Shown piece by piece: positions 22,018 to 32,646 of a DNA stretch of 64,000 nt. Position 1 is the stretch's first letter; each line of letters begins with the position of its first letter. The notes under the pieces were generated by a model. The model searched no databases, was not told where the DNA came from, and worked only from the letters and a program-made list of their open reading frames with translations. The position numbers and the translations under genes were made by a program. This DNA comes from Comamonas sp. BIGb0152 (GTDB lineage: Bacteria > Pseudomonadota > Gammaproteobacteria > Burkholderiales > Burkholderiaceae_C): the NCBI RefSeq assembly GCF_024809975.1, contig NZ_JANUDY010000013.1:1-64000 (forward strand). The letters run 5' to 3'.

Positions 22018-22793
22018 CCTGGCACCTCCGCATCTTTGTGGCGCAGGCCCGATGCGGTCTGCGCCCAATAGGCCAGACTTTGGTGGTCGGTCAAATCCAC
22101 TTTGAGGGGCGTGACCGCCATATGGCCTGCCGCAGTGGCATGAAAATCCGTGCCCTCGGCATCATCGAGCACCGAGCCGGCATTGCCGATCCAGTACATG
22201 GTCTCGCCCCGGGGGCTGGTCTGGGTGATCACCTTTTCAGCCGCATGCCTGCGCCCCAGACGGCAGAGCTTGAGCGGCTTGATCTGGGCAAAAGGCAGGT
22301 TGGGAATATTGATATTGAGCAGCCAGGGCTTGAGGGTCACTAGTTTGGAGGCTTCAAACTGCTGCACCAGCTCGCAGGCTTTTTGCGCGGCGGATTCGAT
22401 CTCGCCCCAGCCTTTGTCGATCTGCGAGAAGGCCATTGCGGGCACGCCGAACAGGTAGCCCTCCATAGCAGCACCCACGGTACCTGAGTAGATGGTGTCA
22501 TCGCCCATATTGGCACCATTATTAATGCCGGAGATAACCAAGTCAGGCCTGTAACCTAACAGACCCGTCAGTGCAATGTGTACACAGTCTGCTGGCGTGC
22601 CATTGACATAGCGAAAGCCATTGGCAGCGCGCTGCACGTACAGCGGCGAATGCAAGGTCAGCGCATTCGATTTGGCACTGTTGTTGTGCTCTGGTGCCAC
22701 CACCTCGACATCGGCTACTGCCTGCAATGCAGCATGCAACGCCACGATGCCGGGCGCCTGATAACCATCATCGTTACAAAGCAGTATCTTCAT
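22014..22793 (-). CDS. surE: 5'/3'-nucleotidase SurE
   Basis: Divalent-metal nucleotidase/phosphatase associated with stationary-phase survival. It starts MKILLCNDDGYQAPGIVAL with the metal-binding Asp pair at residues 8-9; further ligands lie in NNSAKSNALT and SGINNGANMGDDTIYSGTVG. About 259 residues, normal for the family. ATG 22793 is supported by family length, not by a clear ribosome site. First gene of the surE-pcm-nlpD-rluD run. Confidence 0.96.
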   Translation of the reverse strand: MKILLCNDDGYQAPGIVALHAALQAVADVEVVAPEHNNSAKSNALTLHSPLYVQRAANGFRYVNGTPADCVHIALTGLLGYRPDLVISGINNGANMGDDTIYSGTVGAAMEGYLFGVPAMAFSQIDKGWGEIESAAQKACELVQQFEASKLVTLKPWLLNINIPNLPFAQIKPLKLCRLGRRHAAEKVITQTSPRGETMYWIGNAGSVLDDAEGTDFHATAAGHMAVTPLKVDLTDHQSLAYWAQTASGLRHKDAEVPG

Positions 22794-23070
22794 GTCATTG
22801 AACCAGTTGCACTGCATTGTAGAGGTGCCAACACAGAACCCGAGCGGAGTGTGGCAGCAAAGCGACCTCGCAGACGCCCCCTGCTCACACCGCGCTGCTG
22901 CACAGGGGCCGAGGCACAAGGCTTTCGCATTGTAGTGAGGCCAGCTGCTCAGCCCTGTGCAGCATCGCCAATTGCTACACAAATTTACGATGATGGCCCT
23001 GCGCTGCGCCGCTCACAAGGCCAGGCCGGTCAGGTCTGGTCAGATCTTGGTCATGGCCATGCCCCTGACC

Positions 23071-24021
23071 TCAGGCAGCCATCCCTGTGCCGCCATCCGG
23101 TTCAGGATGGCAGTGCTTGCCTGTATCGGGTTCACACACCTGGGTGGTCAACGCGTGCAAGACGGCGGCGGTGCAACGCAACAAGGGCGTGGCTTTTCGC
23201 TTCGCAGATTGGGCCAGGCAGAGGTTGATCATCACCGGCGGTTCACTGATGGGCGCAACCACCAGATGATCATCGATGGCGTGCCCATCGAGTGCGCTGC
23301 GCGTCAAGGCAGCATAGCCATAGCCGCTGCGGACCAAATCCAGAATGGCAGGGACGCTGGAGACCTCCCAGACCACATTGAGCTGCACCTGTGAGAGCCG
23401 GGCCTGGGCCTCCATGAGCTTGCGAAAGATCTGGCCGTACTGCGGCATGATCAACGGAAACGCGCTGAGCTCCTCAAACCCCATGCTGCGGTAACAGCCC
23501 AGTGCACATTTGGGGCCGACCAGGCACAGGCGCTCCTGCAGCACCGGGATGACTTCGATGTGGGGATGGGGCTCGGGCGAATAGACCAGGCCCAGGTCGA
23601 TGCGCCCCGATGCCAGCCACTCGGCCATCTGCACCGAGAAGCCCTCCACAATCGCCAGGCGGGCCTTGGGCATCTTGCGGCTGAAGGCATCGATCAAGGG
23701 CAAGGTCAAGCGCCGCGCCAGGCTGGGAGGAAGCCCCACCACAATGCGGCCGACCGGCTCATCGCGCTCGCGGCCCAGGTCTTCCTTGGCCTGGGCCACG
23801 TGCTGCAAGATGGCATGGCTGTGCTCCAGCAGGCGCCGCCCTGCCTCGGTCAAAGTCACCCCTCGGCCTGTGCGAATCAGCAAGGTCTCACGCAGCTCCA
23901 TCTCCAAAGCCCGCACCTGCCTGCTCAGCGCGGGCTGCGCCGTATCTGACAGCATGGCTGCCTTGCTGAAGCTGCCGGTTTCTGCCACCGCCACAAAGGT
24001 CTCAATCTGCTGCAAATTCAT
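23071..24021 (-). CDS. LysR-family transcriptional regulator beside the aromatic catabolism island
   Basis: A 316-residue regulator with an N-terminal winged HTH (MNLQQIETFVAVAETGSFSKAA ends the first helices; the recognition region is LSDTAQPALSRQVRALE) and a LysR substrate-binding domain from about residue 90. It is divergent from the cupin/MFS/SDR genes across a 424-nt spacer. By position it could control that set and perhaps also the pmd operon, which lacks an adjacent LysR at its 5' end. In Comamonas the pmd regulator PmdR is a LysR protein; whether this is its orthologue cannot be decided here. Confidence 0.9.
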   Translation of the reverse strand: MNLQQIETFVAVAETGSFSKAAMLSDTAQPALSRQVRALEMELRETLLIRTGRGVTLTEAGRRLLEHSHAILQHVAQAKEDLGRERDEPVGRIVVGLPPSLARRLTLPLIDAFSRKMPKARLAIVEGFSVQMAEWLASGRIDLGLVYSPEPHPHIEVIPVLQERLCLVGPKCALGCYRSMGFEELSAFPLIMPQYGQIFRKLMEAQARLSQVQLNVVWEVSSVPAILDLVRSGYGYAALTRSALDGHAIDDHLVVAPISEPPVMINLCLAQSAKRKATPLLRCTAAVLHALTTQVCEPDTGKHCHPEPDGGTGMAA

Positions 24022-24445
24022 AGCTGCCTCCTTGAATGCAAACCATTTTAATAATTTTTAGCTATTAATATGCCATTTTGCTATAGCTGCTAGCTGGATG
24101 GGTCCCTAGGTGCTTTGGGCCATCTTCCACAGAATCAGGTTCTTTCTAGCCAACACATGACAAGGAAGCCCCGCATGCCACACCAGCAGCTCCATGCCCG
24201 CAAGGCCCTGCGCCCAGCAAACCCGCAGCAGCCCCAGCCCGCCCGCACGCGGTAGACCTGAATCCCTGCACGCCCTTGCGGCGCGCTGGCCGCCTTCCAG
24301 CACCATCTTCACGCGGGCGGCTCCCTCGCTGGCCTGGCACAAGGCGCAGCTGCATCCCCTCCCGCCAAGGACCGCAAAACATCCTGAGCTGGGCCACACG
24401 CCCCTCTCCCAGGCCACCCCCAACACCCATTCAAGGAACACCTCC
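24022..24445. promoter_or_regulatory. Divergent intergenic region between LysR gene and cupin gene
   Basis: The first 60 bases are AT-rich (TTTTAATAATTTTTAGC, TATTAATATGCC) and are the likely place for both divergent promoters and the LysR site. From 24,120 to 24,440 the sequence is GC-rich with no conserved gene; an open frame in phase with the cupin gene begins at 24,194 but its translation is low-complexity and unsupported. The cupin ribosome site AAGGAA lies nine bases before ATG 24,446. Confidence 0.5.
24081..24119 (+). repeat. Dispersed intergenic element, TATAGCTGCTAG...GCTTTGGG type
   Basis: CTATAGCTGCTAGC at the left and TGCTTTGGG at the right match, in the same order and spacing within a few bases, elements on the minus strand at 36,339-36,374, 38,201-38,236 and 39,869-39,903. 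Its centre is unlike theirs. Presumably a lineage-specific intergenic repeat. Confidence 0.5.
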
Positions 24446-24979
24446 ATGGTCGACAAAGCCCACACCGAATTCTGGCAAAGCCTCAGCCCCATCCCCAACC
24501 CGTTCATGCCCGACGCCTTGCCCGAGGTCTACATCCCGGATGCCGCCAGCGAAGACGAGCGCCTCTATGTCCCGTTTACCGACACGGTGTTTTCCCGCCC
24601 GCTGTGGATCTCGCCATCCCAGAACAAATGGTGCGACATCCTGATGGCCAAGAAGGCGGGTCTCGTCAACCGGCACTACCACCCCCATGAAGTCTTTGCC
24701 TACACGATCTCGGGCAAGTGGGGCTACCTGGAACATGACTGGACGGCGACCAAGGGCGACTTTGTCTATGAGACGCCGGGCGAAGGCCACACCCTGGTCG
24801 CCTTCGACCACCCCGAACCCATGCGGGCCTTCTTCATTGTCAAAGGACCGCTAATCTGGCTCGATGAGCAAGGCCAACCGGACGGCTACTTTGATGTGCA
24901 TTCCTACATCGCCTTGTGCAAGGCCCACTACGAAAAAGTGGGGCTGGGCGCCGCCGCCGTGGAAAAGCTCTTCCGCTGA
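24446..24979 (+). CDS. Cupin dioxygenase-like protein (2,4'-dihydroxyacetophenone dioxygenase family)
   Basis: A 177-residue single-domain cupin. Metal-binding residues are expected in NRHYHPHEVFAYTISG (residues 74-89) and EGHTLVAF near residue 115. The overall sequence (FVYETPGEGH, FFIVKGPLIWLDEQGQPDGY) resembles 2,4'-dihydroxyacetophenone dioxygenase, an Fe(II) cupin that cuts a hydroxyketone to 4-hydroxybenzoate and formate. The true substrate is not known. ATG 24446 is preceded by AAGGAA. First gene of a plus-strand set with an MFS transporter (24 nt downstream) and an SDR, next to the pmd operon, so a role in feeding aromatic acids into it is plausible but inferred. Confidence 0.75.
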   Translation: MVDKAHTEFWQSLSPIPNPFMPDALPEVYIPDAASEDERLYVPFTDTVFSRPLWISPSQNKWCDILMAKKAGLVNRHYHPHEVFAYTISGKWGYLEHDWTATKGDFVYETPGEGHTLVAFDHPEPMRAFFIVKGPLIWLDEQGQPDGYFDVHSYIALCKAHYEKVGLGAAAVEKLFR

Positions 24980-25003
24980 CCGATCCACGATAAGGAGAAC
25001 GCG

Positions 25004-26245
25004 ATGCACACCTCCACCCGTCGCCCCATCTGGAGCTATGAGAATCGGCTGCTGCTGATTCTTTTTCTGACCTTCGGCTTTGTCTTCTTTGACCGCCTGG
25101 CCCTGTCCTTTCTGTTCCCCTTCATGCAAGACGAGCTCGATCTGAGCCAGACCCAACTGGGCATGATCTCATCGGTCCTGGCACTGACATGGGCCCTGTC
25201 CGGGGCGCTGGCAGGCGTCTGGTCAGATTCCCGGGCTAAGCGCAAGTCCTTGCTGGTGGTTGCCGTGCTGGGCTTTTCGATCTGCTCAGCCCTCTCAGGG
25301 CTGGTGGGTGGCTTCATCAGCCTGCTGGTGTTTCGCGCACTGATGGGCCTGGCCGAGGGCCCGGTACTGCCCATCTCGCAGTCCTTGATGATCCAAAGCT
25401 CCTCGCCATCTCGCAGAGGCTTGAACATGGGGCTGCTCCAAGGCTCGTCGGCAGGCCTGATTGGCGCGATGATCGGCCCGCCCGTGGTCATCGGCCTGGC
25501 CACCCACTACGGCTGGCGCCTGGCCTTCTATGTCACCGTCATCCCCGGCATCTTGCTTGCGCTGTGCATATGGCGCTGGGTGCGCGAGCACCCGGACGGC
25601 CTGCCGCCACCGCCGGCCCGGTCGGCCCCCATCAACCGCTGGGCTTTGCTGCGCGAGCGCAATGTCCTGCTGTGCATGCTGATCAGCTGCTTTTTTCTGA
25701 CCTGGTTCATCATCATCATCTCGTTCGCCCCAACCTTCCTCGTCAAATACCGGCAGTTTTCCGCCAGCGACATGGGTTTTGTGATGAGTTGCCTGGGTGC
25801 TGCCTGGGTGTACTGGGGCTTTGCCGTGCCCGCCATCTCCGACCGCATCGGTCGCAAGTCGGCTTTGCTCATCTTTGCCCCCATTGCGGCGCTCAGCCCG
25901 ATTGCCATGATCTACACAGAGTCGGTCACCACGCTGGGGCTGGTCGTATTTCTGACCTACACCCGTCTGGGCTGCTTTACCCTCTTCATGGCCACCATTC
26001 CGGCGGAAACCGTTCCGCCGCAAGTGCTGGCCGGCGCACTGGGCCTCATCATGGGTGCGGGCGAGTTGGTAGGCGGCTTCCTGGCCCCCACCATTGCAGG
26101 CTTTGCGGCCGACCAGTACGGTCTGCCCACCGCGATGTGGATCGCTGCAGGTGGGGCATGCATTGCAGGTCTGCTCGCATTGGGGCTCAAGGAAACCGCC
26201 CCTTTGGTGCTGCAAAGACGTGCCGCCGCAGGAGGCCAGCCATGA
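25004..26245 (+). CDS. MFS transporter, probable aromatic or organic acid uptake
   Basis: A 413-residue permease with about twelve hydrophobic helices. The loop 2-3 motif appears as GVWSDSRAKRKSLL near residue 72, and DRIGRKSALL near residue 283 is its counterpart in the second half. FVFFDRLALSFLFPFMQDELDLSQTQLGMI in the first helix and loop resembles the anion:cation symporter and aromatic acid groups. AGGAG lies six bases before the ATG. It is 24 nt from the cupin gene, so both are likely one transcript and the transported compound is probably the cupin substrate or its precursor. Confidence 0.85.
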   Translation: MHTSTRRPIWSYENRLLLILFLTFGFVFFDRLALSFLFPFMQDELDLSQTQLGMISSVLALTWALSGALAGVWSDSRAKRKSLLVVAVLGFSICSALSGLVGGFISLLVFRALMGLAEGPVLPISQSLMIQSSSPSRRGLNMGLLQGSSAGLIGAMIGPPVVIGLATHYGWRLAFYVTVIPGILLALCIWRWVREHPDGLPPPPARSAPINRWALLRERNVLLCMLISCFFLTWFIIIISFAPTFLVKYRQFSASDMGFVMSCLGAAWVYWGFAVPAISDRIGRKSALLIFAPIAALSPIAMIYTESVTTLGLVVFLTYTRLGCFTLFMATIPAETVPPQVLAGALGLIMGAGELVGGFLAPTIAGFAADQYGLPTAMWIAAGGACIAGLLALGLKETAPLVLQRRAAAGGQP

Positions 26246-26487
26246 GGCTGCGCGCACCTGGTATGCACGGCGCCCCATACCCGCCTCCGAAAAACGCAGA
26301 CTGCGACAGCCCCAGCCCCCCCGTCACTGCCGCTGTCAACGCCAACGCCAGCCTGGATGTAGGCAGCCGTTTAGAAGCGCCCAAGCACCATGGCGGTGCG
26401 GACCTGGCCCAGCACGGTGCGCAGACCAGGGGCCTGCCGCGCCCTACAGCCGCCCCTTACCGCAACCCCCACGCCTAGGAGAACCCC

Positions 26488-27204
26488 ATGCCTCAAACAC
26501 TCAACACCCCATTCATCCTTGTGACAGGAGGTACCTCCGGCATTGGCGCGAGCACGGCCCTGCACTTTGCCCATGCCGGCGCTTCGGTGCTGGCCCTTGG
26601 GCTGGATGCCCAGGGACTGCATGCACCCCGGCATCCGCGTATCCAGTGCCAGGAGCTGGATGTCTGCGACAGCGCGCAGCTGAACCAAACCATAGAAGGC
26701 CTGCCCCGGCTCGATGCGCTCATCAACGCCGCAGGTATCAGCCGCCATGAAAAGGAGTACCAGCCCGAGACCTTCATGCAGGTGCTGCACACCAATTTGA
26801 CGGCCGTCATGCAGGCCTCGATGGCGGCGGCACCGCATTTGCAGCAAAGCCGGGGCTGCATCGTCAATGTGGCCTCTTTGTACAGCTATTTCGGCAGCAA
26901 GGATCGGCCCGCCTACAGTGCCAGCAAAGGCGGCATCGTGCAGCTGACCCGCTCTCTGGCCCAAACCTGGGCGACTGCGGGGGTACGCGTCAATGCCGTG
27001 GCCCCAGGCTGGATCGCCACACCCTTGAGCGAAGGGCTGATGGCCGACCCTGAGGCATCAGCGGGGATTCTGTCCCGCACGCCGATGCAGCGCTGGGGCC
27101 AGGCCGCCGAAGTGGCTGCGGTGATCGGCTTTCTGTGCTCGCCAGCAGCATCCTTTGTCAATGGCGCGGTGATACCGGTCGATGGCGGCTATCTGACGGT
27201 CTAG
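26488..27204 (+). CDS. Short-chain dehydrogenase/reductase
   Basis: A 238-residue classical SDR. The cofactor loop is [10 protein letters not shown] at residues 12-21, the NAAGIS motif is near residue 85, and the catalytic YSASKGG lies near residue 142 with the preceding Ser in [12 protein letters not shown]. The C-terminal [18 protein letters not shown]-like end is typical of FabG relatives. TAGGAG precedes the ATG. A 242-nt spacer without a gene separates it from the MFS gene. Probably oxidises or reduces a hydroxyl group of an aromatic side chain; substrate unknown. Confidence 0.85.
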   Translation: MPQTLNTPFILVTGGTSGIGASTALHFAHAGASVLALGLDAQGLHAPRHPRIQCQELDVCDSAQLNQTIEGLPRLDALINAAGISRHEKEYQPETFMQVLHTNLTAVMQASMAAAPHLQQSRGCIVNVASLYSYFGSKDRPAYSASKGGIVQLTRSLAQTWATAGVRVNAVAPGWIATPLSEGLMADPEASAGILSRTPMQRWGQAAEVAAVIGFLCSPAASFVNGAVIPVDGGYLTV

Positions 27205-27437
27205 AAACCCTCCGCAAAACGCCCTGCGGTGGTCTGAACGCGGGCTCGGGCGATCCGCTGCGCTGTCGTCCTCGGCAATAGCTGCGGCTCGCCTGCAAAA
27301 GACGCCTTGCGCCTCATCCCGCTTTGCGTCCATCCCCCTTGGCGAGGGTTTTGCAGAGCTTGCCTCGCCTGGTGCGGCAGCGCTTGGGGCCGCCAAACCG
27401 CCCCCTCGCACTGCACCAGCACTGCACCAACGCACCT

Positions 27438-28457
27438 TCAGCACTGCTCGAACGCGTACTTTTCGGTATCCACCTCGCGCTGCGATGCGGGTGCGTAACG
27501 GTCGCCCGCGATCGCTTCGGGGGCAAACAAGGCATCGAGCTCGGCCAGCAAGCCGGCATCCAGGCGCACATGGGCGCCCCGCAGATTTTCCTGCAAATGG
27601 TCAATATTGGTGGTGCCCGGCAGCGCAACCACATGCTCGCCCTGGTGCAGCACCCAGGCAATGGCCAGCTCGGCCAGGCTGCAATCCGCACGCTCAGCCA
27701 TCGCCTGCATGGGCGCCAGCAGCCGCAGGTTCTTGGCATAGGCTTCGGGCTGGAAGCGCGGCATGCCTGCACGAATATCGCCCGGAACCCAGTCCGTGCC
27801 TGCCGGCAGCTTGCCCGACAGAAAGGCGCGCCCCATCGGGCTGAAGGCCACATAGGCAATGCCCAGCTCGCGGCAGGCCTGCAAGCTGCCCAGCTCGGCA
27901 TTGCGTGACCACAAGGAATACTCGCTTTGCAAAGCCGCAATCGGGTAGGTCGCATGGGCGCGCCGCAGCGTATCCGCGCCCACCTCGGACAGACCCAGCG
28001 CCCGCACCTTGCCCTCTTCCACCAGGCGCGACATCTCGCCCACCGATTCCTCGATCGGCACACGGCGGTCCCAGCGGTGCAGGTAGTACAGATCGATCAC
28101 CTCCGTGCCCAGCCGCTGCAAGCTGTCTTCGCAATTGCGGCGCAAGGTTTTAGGATGGCCATCGATCACGCGGCGCAACACGCCATCGTCGCCGCGCACC
28201 CCAGCCATGCCGCACTTGCTTGCCAAGGTGATACGGCTGCGGTGGGGCTTGAGCACCGGCCCCACCAGGGATTCATTGGCACCAAAGCCGTAGAGCGCTG
28301 CGGTATCAAACAGCGTAACGCCCGCATCCAGCGCGGCGTACAACAAGGCCTGTGCCTGGGCAGCGGTGGCCGGGTGGCCATAGGCATGGCTCAAGTTCAT
28401 GCACCCCAGGGCGACAGGGCCTACCTGGAAAGGGCCGATATGGCGCTCGGTCATCAT
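27438..28457 (-). CDS. Aldo/keto reductase, last gene of the pmd operon
   Basis: A 339-residue NADP-dependent AKR. The catalytic tetrad is visible: Asp and Tyr in FDTAALYGFGANE near residue 48-60, Lys in TLASKCG near residue 80, His in DLYYLHRWDRR near residue 125. ATG 28457 follows GGAGGAGAGAG, a strong ribosome site. It lies 90 nt downstream of pmdC on the same strand. It is not part of the pmdUKEFDABC set known from Comamonas, so it may reduce or oxidise an aldehyde that joins the same route. It converges with the SDR gene across 233 nt with no gene. Confidence 0.87.
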   Translation of the reverse strand: MMTERHIGPFQVGPVALGCMNLSHAYGHPATAAQAQALLYAALDAGVTLFDTAALYGFGANESLVGPVLKPHRSRITLASKCGMAGVRGDDGVLRRVIDGHPKTLRRNCEDSLQRLGTEVIDLYYLHRWDRRVPIEESVGEMSRLVEEGKVRALGLSEVGADTLRRAHATYPIAALQSEYSLWSRNAELGSLQACRELGIAYVAFSPMGRAFLSGKLPAGTDWVPGDIRAGMPRFQPEAYAKNLRLLAPMQAMAERADCSLAELAIAWVLHQGEHVVALPGTTNIDHLQENLRGAHVRLDAGLLAELDALFAPEAIAGDRYAPASQREVDTEKYAFEQC

Positions 28458-28547
28458 CTCTCTCTCCTCCAAAAAACCGAAACCGCCCCTGAGACATGTG
28501 CGGGCGGTTGCGGGCGGCCGCATACAGCGGCACGGGGCTGGGCGATA

Positions 28548-29504
28548 TTACTGCAGCTGCGCCTGCAGCGCTTGCAGAACCTCGTAGCAGGGCAGCACCT
28601 GTGCGACGCCGGCCTGCGGTTGACGGCCCTCGCGGATTGCGGCGAAAAACTCCCGGTCCTGCAGCTCGATGCCATTCATCGACACATCGACGCCGGAGAC
28701 ATCGATGGCCTCGTCCTTGCCGTTGACCAGCTCGTCATAGCGCGCCACATAGGTGCCTGTATCGCCGATGTAGCGAAAAAAGGTGCCCAGAGGCCCGTCA
28801 TTGTTGAACGACAGGCTCAGCGTGCAGATAGCCCCGCTAGCCGCCTTGAGCACGATGGCCATGTCCATCGCAATACCCAACTCGGGGTGCTGCGGCCCTT
28901 GCACGGCATGGGCCTGCACGATGGGACTGCCTGCCTGGTGGGCGAACAAATCCACCGTATGCGCAGCATGGTGCCAGAGCAGGTGGTCGGTCCAGCTGCG
29001 CGGCTGGCCAAGGGCATTCATATTGCTGCGGCGCAAGAAATAGGTCTGCACATCCATTTGCTGGAGCGTAAAGGTCCCCGTCTTCACGCGCTGCTGAATC
29101 CACTGGTGGCTGGGGTTAAAGCGGCGTGTATGGCCGCACATCGCCACCAGCCCGGTGGATTTTTGCAGTGCCACCACCGCCAGCGCATCTTCCAGGCGGT
29201 CGGCCAGCGGGATCTCTACCTGCACATGCTTGCCCGCCTGCAGGCACTGGCTGGCCTGGGCCGCATGCAGTTGGGTGGGGCTGCACAAAATCACGGCATC
29301 CACCTCGGGCAGCGCTAGGCTGTCCTGCAGGTCGGTCGCCACATGCGCTATGGCGTATTGCGCGGCAATCTTCTGGGCCTTGGCCAGGTCCGGGTCGACC
29401 AGGGAGACGACCTGGACGCCGGCGATGTGGCGGATACCGTCCAGGTGTTTGAGGCCAAAGGCGCCCGCACCGGCCAGCGCCACTTTGATGGTAGGAAGGG
29501 TCAT
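28548..29504 (-). CDS. pmdC: 4-carboxy-2-hydroxymuconate-6-semialdehyde dehydrogenase
   Basis: Oxidises the ring-cleavage product CHMS, through its hemiacetal, to 2-pyrone-4,6-dicarboxylate (PDC) with NADP. The 318-residue protein is a Gfo/Idh/MocA oxidoreductase with the Rossmann motif AGAGAFGLKHLDGI at residues 9-22 and the conserved CSPTQLHAAQASQCLQAGKH segment near residue 75. LigC of Sphingobium is about the same length. ATG 29504 (MTLPTIKV) fits the family start; upstream in-frame codons are not conserved. Follows pmdB within the operon. Confidence 0.93.
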   Translation of the reverse strand: MTLPTIKVALAGAGAFGLKHLDGIRHIAGVQVVSLVDPDLAKAQKIAAQYAIAHVATDLQDSLALPEVDAVILCSPTQLHAAQASQCLQAGKHVQVEIPLADRLEDALAVVALQKSTGLVAMCGHTRRFNPSHQWIQQRVKTGTFTLQQMDVQTYFLRRSNMNALGQPRSWTDHLLWHHAAHTVDLFAHQAGSPIVQAHAVQGPQHPELGIAMDMAIVLKAASGAICTLSLSFNNDGPLGTFFRYIGDTGTYVARYDELVNGKDEAIDVSGVDVSMNGIELQDREFFAAIREGRQPQAGVAQVLPCYEVLQALQAQLQ

Positions 29505-29594
29505 AAGAAGTTCCATAGTTCCCCAGCCTCCAGGCCATGGCCTGCGCTGCGGTTGGCAAGACAAAAAGAACCGCCATGGCGCGGCATGGGCGGC

Positions 29595-30903
<1,309 letters not shown>

Positions 30904-30994
30904 GCTGATTTTCATTCCTCATTTGTTATGCATTTAAAAAGGCCTGCCAGACTGGCAAACTGCTCAAAAGTTGAGATGCGCGTCCTGGCTGCAC

Positions 30995-31912
30995 TCATGC
31001 GTCTTCGGGCCAGTACAAGCGCAGGGGGTTGTCCACCAGCAGTTGGTGCTGCAGCGCGCGTGTGGGGGCAATCTGGGCGATGAAGTCCACCAAAATCCCG
31101 TCATCGGGCATATGGCCTCTCAGATTGGGATGGGGCCAATCCGTGCCCCAGAGCACACGATGGGGAAAGGCCTCCACCACCCGGCGCGCAAAAGGCACCA
31201 CATCCTGGTAGGGCCGCAGCTCGCCATGCAAGGCCGGCGGCCCGGTCACTGACAGCCGCTCCGGGCAGCTGACCTTGCACCAGACGTTGTCGTGCTCGTG
31301 CATGAGCTGGAGAAACAGCCCGAAGCCAGGCCCATGGGCAGGCTCACGCACATCAGGGCAGCCCATGTGATCCACCACCACCGTATTGGGCAGGCGGCTG
31401 AAAAAAGGCCACAAGGCCGGCAGATCCGCCGCTTCAAAATAGACCACCACATGCCAGCCCAGATCGGCAATGCGCTCGGCAATCTCCAGCAGCTCATCCT
31501 CAGGCGTGCAATCCACCAGCCGTTTGACAAAATTGAAGCGCACGCCCCGCACACCCGCGGCGTGCATCTGCTGCAACTCCAGGTCAGTGACATCACGCCC
31601 CACGGTAGCCACCCCGCGCGCCCGGCCCCCAGAGGCCTTGCAGGCATCGAGCATGGCGCGGTTGTCGGTGCCATGGCAGCTGGCTTGCACGATCACATTG
31701 CGTGAAAAGCCCAGGTGGTCACGCAAGGCAAACAGCTGCTGCTTGCCGGCATCGCAAGGGGTGTACTTGCGCTCGGCGGCAAAGGGGAACTCCTGGGCCG
31801 GGCCAAACACATGGCAGTGCGCATCCACCGCACCCAGGGGCAATGCCAGAAATGGCTTGGCCGGCCGGGGGTGCCAGTCCAGCCAGCCGGGGGTTTTTTC
31901 AATGCAAGACAT
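30995..31912 (-). CDS. pmdD: 2-pyrone-4,6-dicarboxylate hydrolase
   Basis: Hydrolyses the PDC lactone to oxalomesaconate. The 305-residue amidohydrolase-fold protein carries DAHCHVFGP near residue 30 and LWGTDWPHPN near residue 256, matching LigI, which works without a bound metal. VRGVRFNFVKRLVD is also family-typical. ATG 31912 follows GGAGGG. It starts 13 nt after the pmdF stop and is followed by pmdA after 91 nt. Confidence 0.94.
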   Translation of the reverse strand: MSCIEKTPGWLDWHPRPAKPFLALPLGAVDAHCHVFGPAQEFPFAAERKYTPCDAGKQQLFALRDHLGFSRNVIVQASCHGTDNRAMLDACKASGGRARGVATVGRDVTDLELQQMHAAGVRGVRFNFVKRLVDCTPEDELLEIAERIADLGWHVVVYFEAADLPALWPFFSRLPNTVVVDHMGCPDVREPAHGPGFGLFLQLMHEHDNVWCKVSCPERLSVTGPPALHGELRPYQDVVPFARRVVEAFPHRVLWGTDWPHPNLRGHMPDDGILVDFIAQIAPTRALQHQLLVDNPLRLYWPEDA

Positions 31913-31925
31913 CGTGTCGCCCTCC

Positions 31926-32609
31926 TCAGTCGATATAGCGCAAACCAAATTTGGCCAGCGAATCACGCATCTGGTAGAGGTCCAGTCCCAGCACCCCCGC
32001 CGCCAGCTGGGCCCGCTTGGCCCGCTCCTGGCGCTCGCGCTCCAGCGCCGTCTCCCAGGTGGCTTGCGCCATGGCCGCCGGTACACAGACCACGCCGTCG
32101 TCATCGGCCACGATTACGTCGCCAGGCCTGACCCACATGCCGGCGCAGACCACCGGGATGTTGACCGAGCCCAACGTCGCCTTGATGGTGCCCTTGGAGG
32201 ACACTGCCCGGCTCCAGACCGGAAAAGCCATGTCCTGCAATGCCTTGGTATCCCGCACGCCGGCATCAATGACCAGGGCGCGCGCACCTCTGGCCTGAAA
32301 GCTGGTCGCCAGCAGGTCACCAAAATAGCCATCGCTGCATTGGGAGGTGACTGCCGCCACCACGATGTCGCCGGGCTGGATCTGCTCGGCCGCCACATGC
32401 AGCATCCAGTTATCGCCAGGCTGCAGCAACACCGTCACCGCAGTGCCGGAGACCTGCTGGCCTGCATAAATGGGACGCAGCGCGGGCTGGAGCAAGCCCA
32501 CCCTGCCCATGGCCTCGTGGACGGTGGCCGAGCCCAGGCTGGCCAAGCCATCGGCAACCACACCGTCAGCGCGCTGGATATTGCGGTAAACAACGCCAAG
32601 TTCGTACAT
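31926..32609 (-). CDS. pmdF: 4-carboxy-4-hydroxy-2-oxoadipate (CHA) aldolase
   Basis: Class II pyruvate aldolase of the RraA/HMG-CHA family that splits CHA to pyruvate and oxaloacetate. The 227-residue product has the motifs [14 protein letters not shown] (residues around 115-125, with the conserved Arg and Asp), [20 protein letters not shown] and [15 protein letters not shown]. These are the residues that hold the metal and pyruvate in the family. ATG 32609 is preceded by AAGGAAGCAG. It lies between pmdE and pmdD. Confidence 0.94.
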   Translation of the reverse strand: MYELGVVYRNIQRADGVVADGLASLGSATVHEAMGRVGLLQPALRPIYAGQQVSGTAVTVLLQPGDNWMLHVAAEQIQPGDIVVAAVTSQCSDGYFGDLLATSFQARGARALVIDAGVRDTKALQDMAFPVWSRAVSSKGTIKATLGSVNIPVVCAGMWVRPGDVIVADDDGVVCVPAAMAQATWETALERERQERAKRAQLAAGVLGLDLYQMRDSLAKFGLRYID

Positions 32610-32646
32610 AAATAACTGCTTCCTTCGTTCTTGGGTGGGAGGCGCC

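Noticed and set aside
24194-24445. N-terminal extension of the cupin gene to an upstream ATG
   Set aside because: The added residues are Pro/Ser/Arg-rich without conservation, and a ribosome site stands before ATG 24446.
26246-26487. Small gene between the MFS and SDR genes
   Set aside because: Open frames here give Pro/Ala/Arg-rich low-complexity translations and have no ribosome site.
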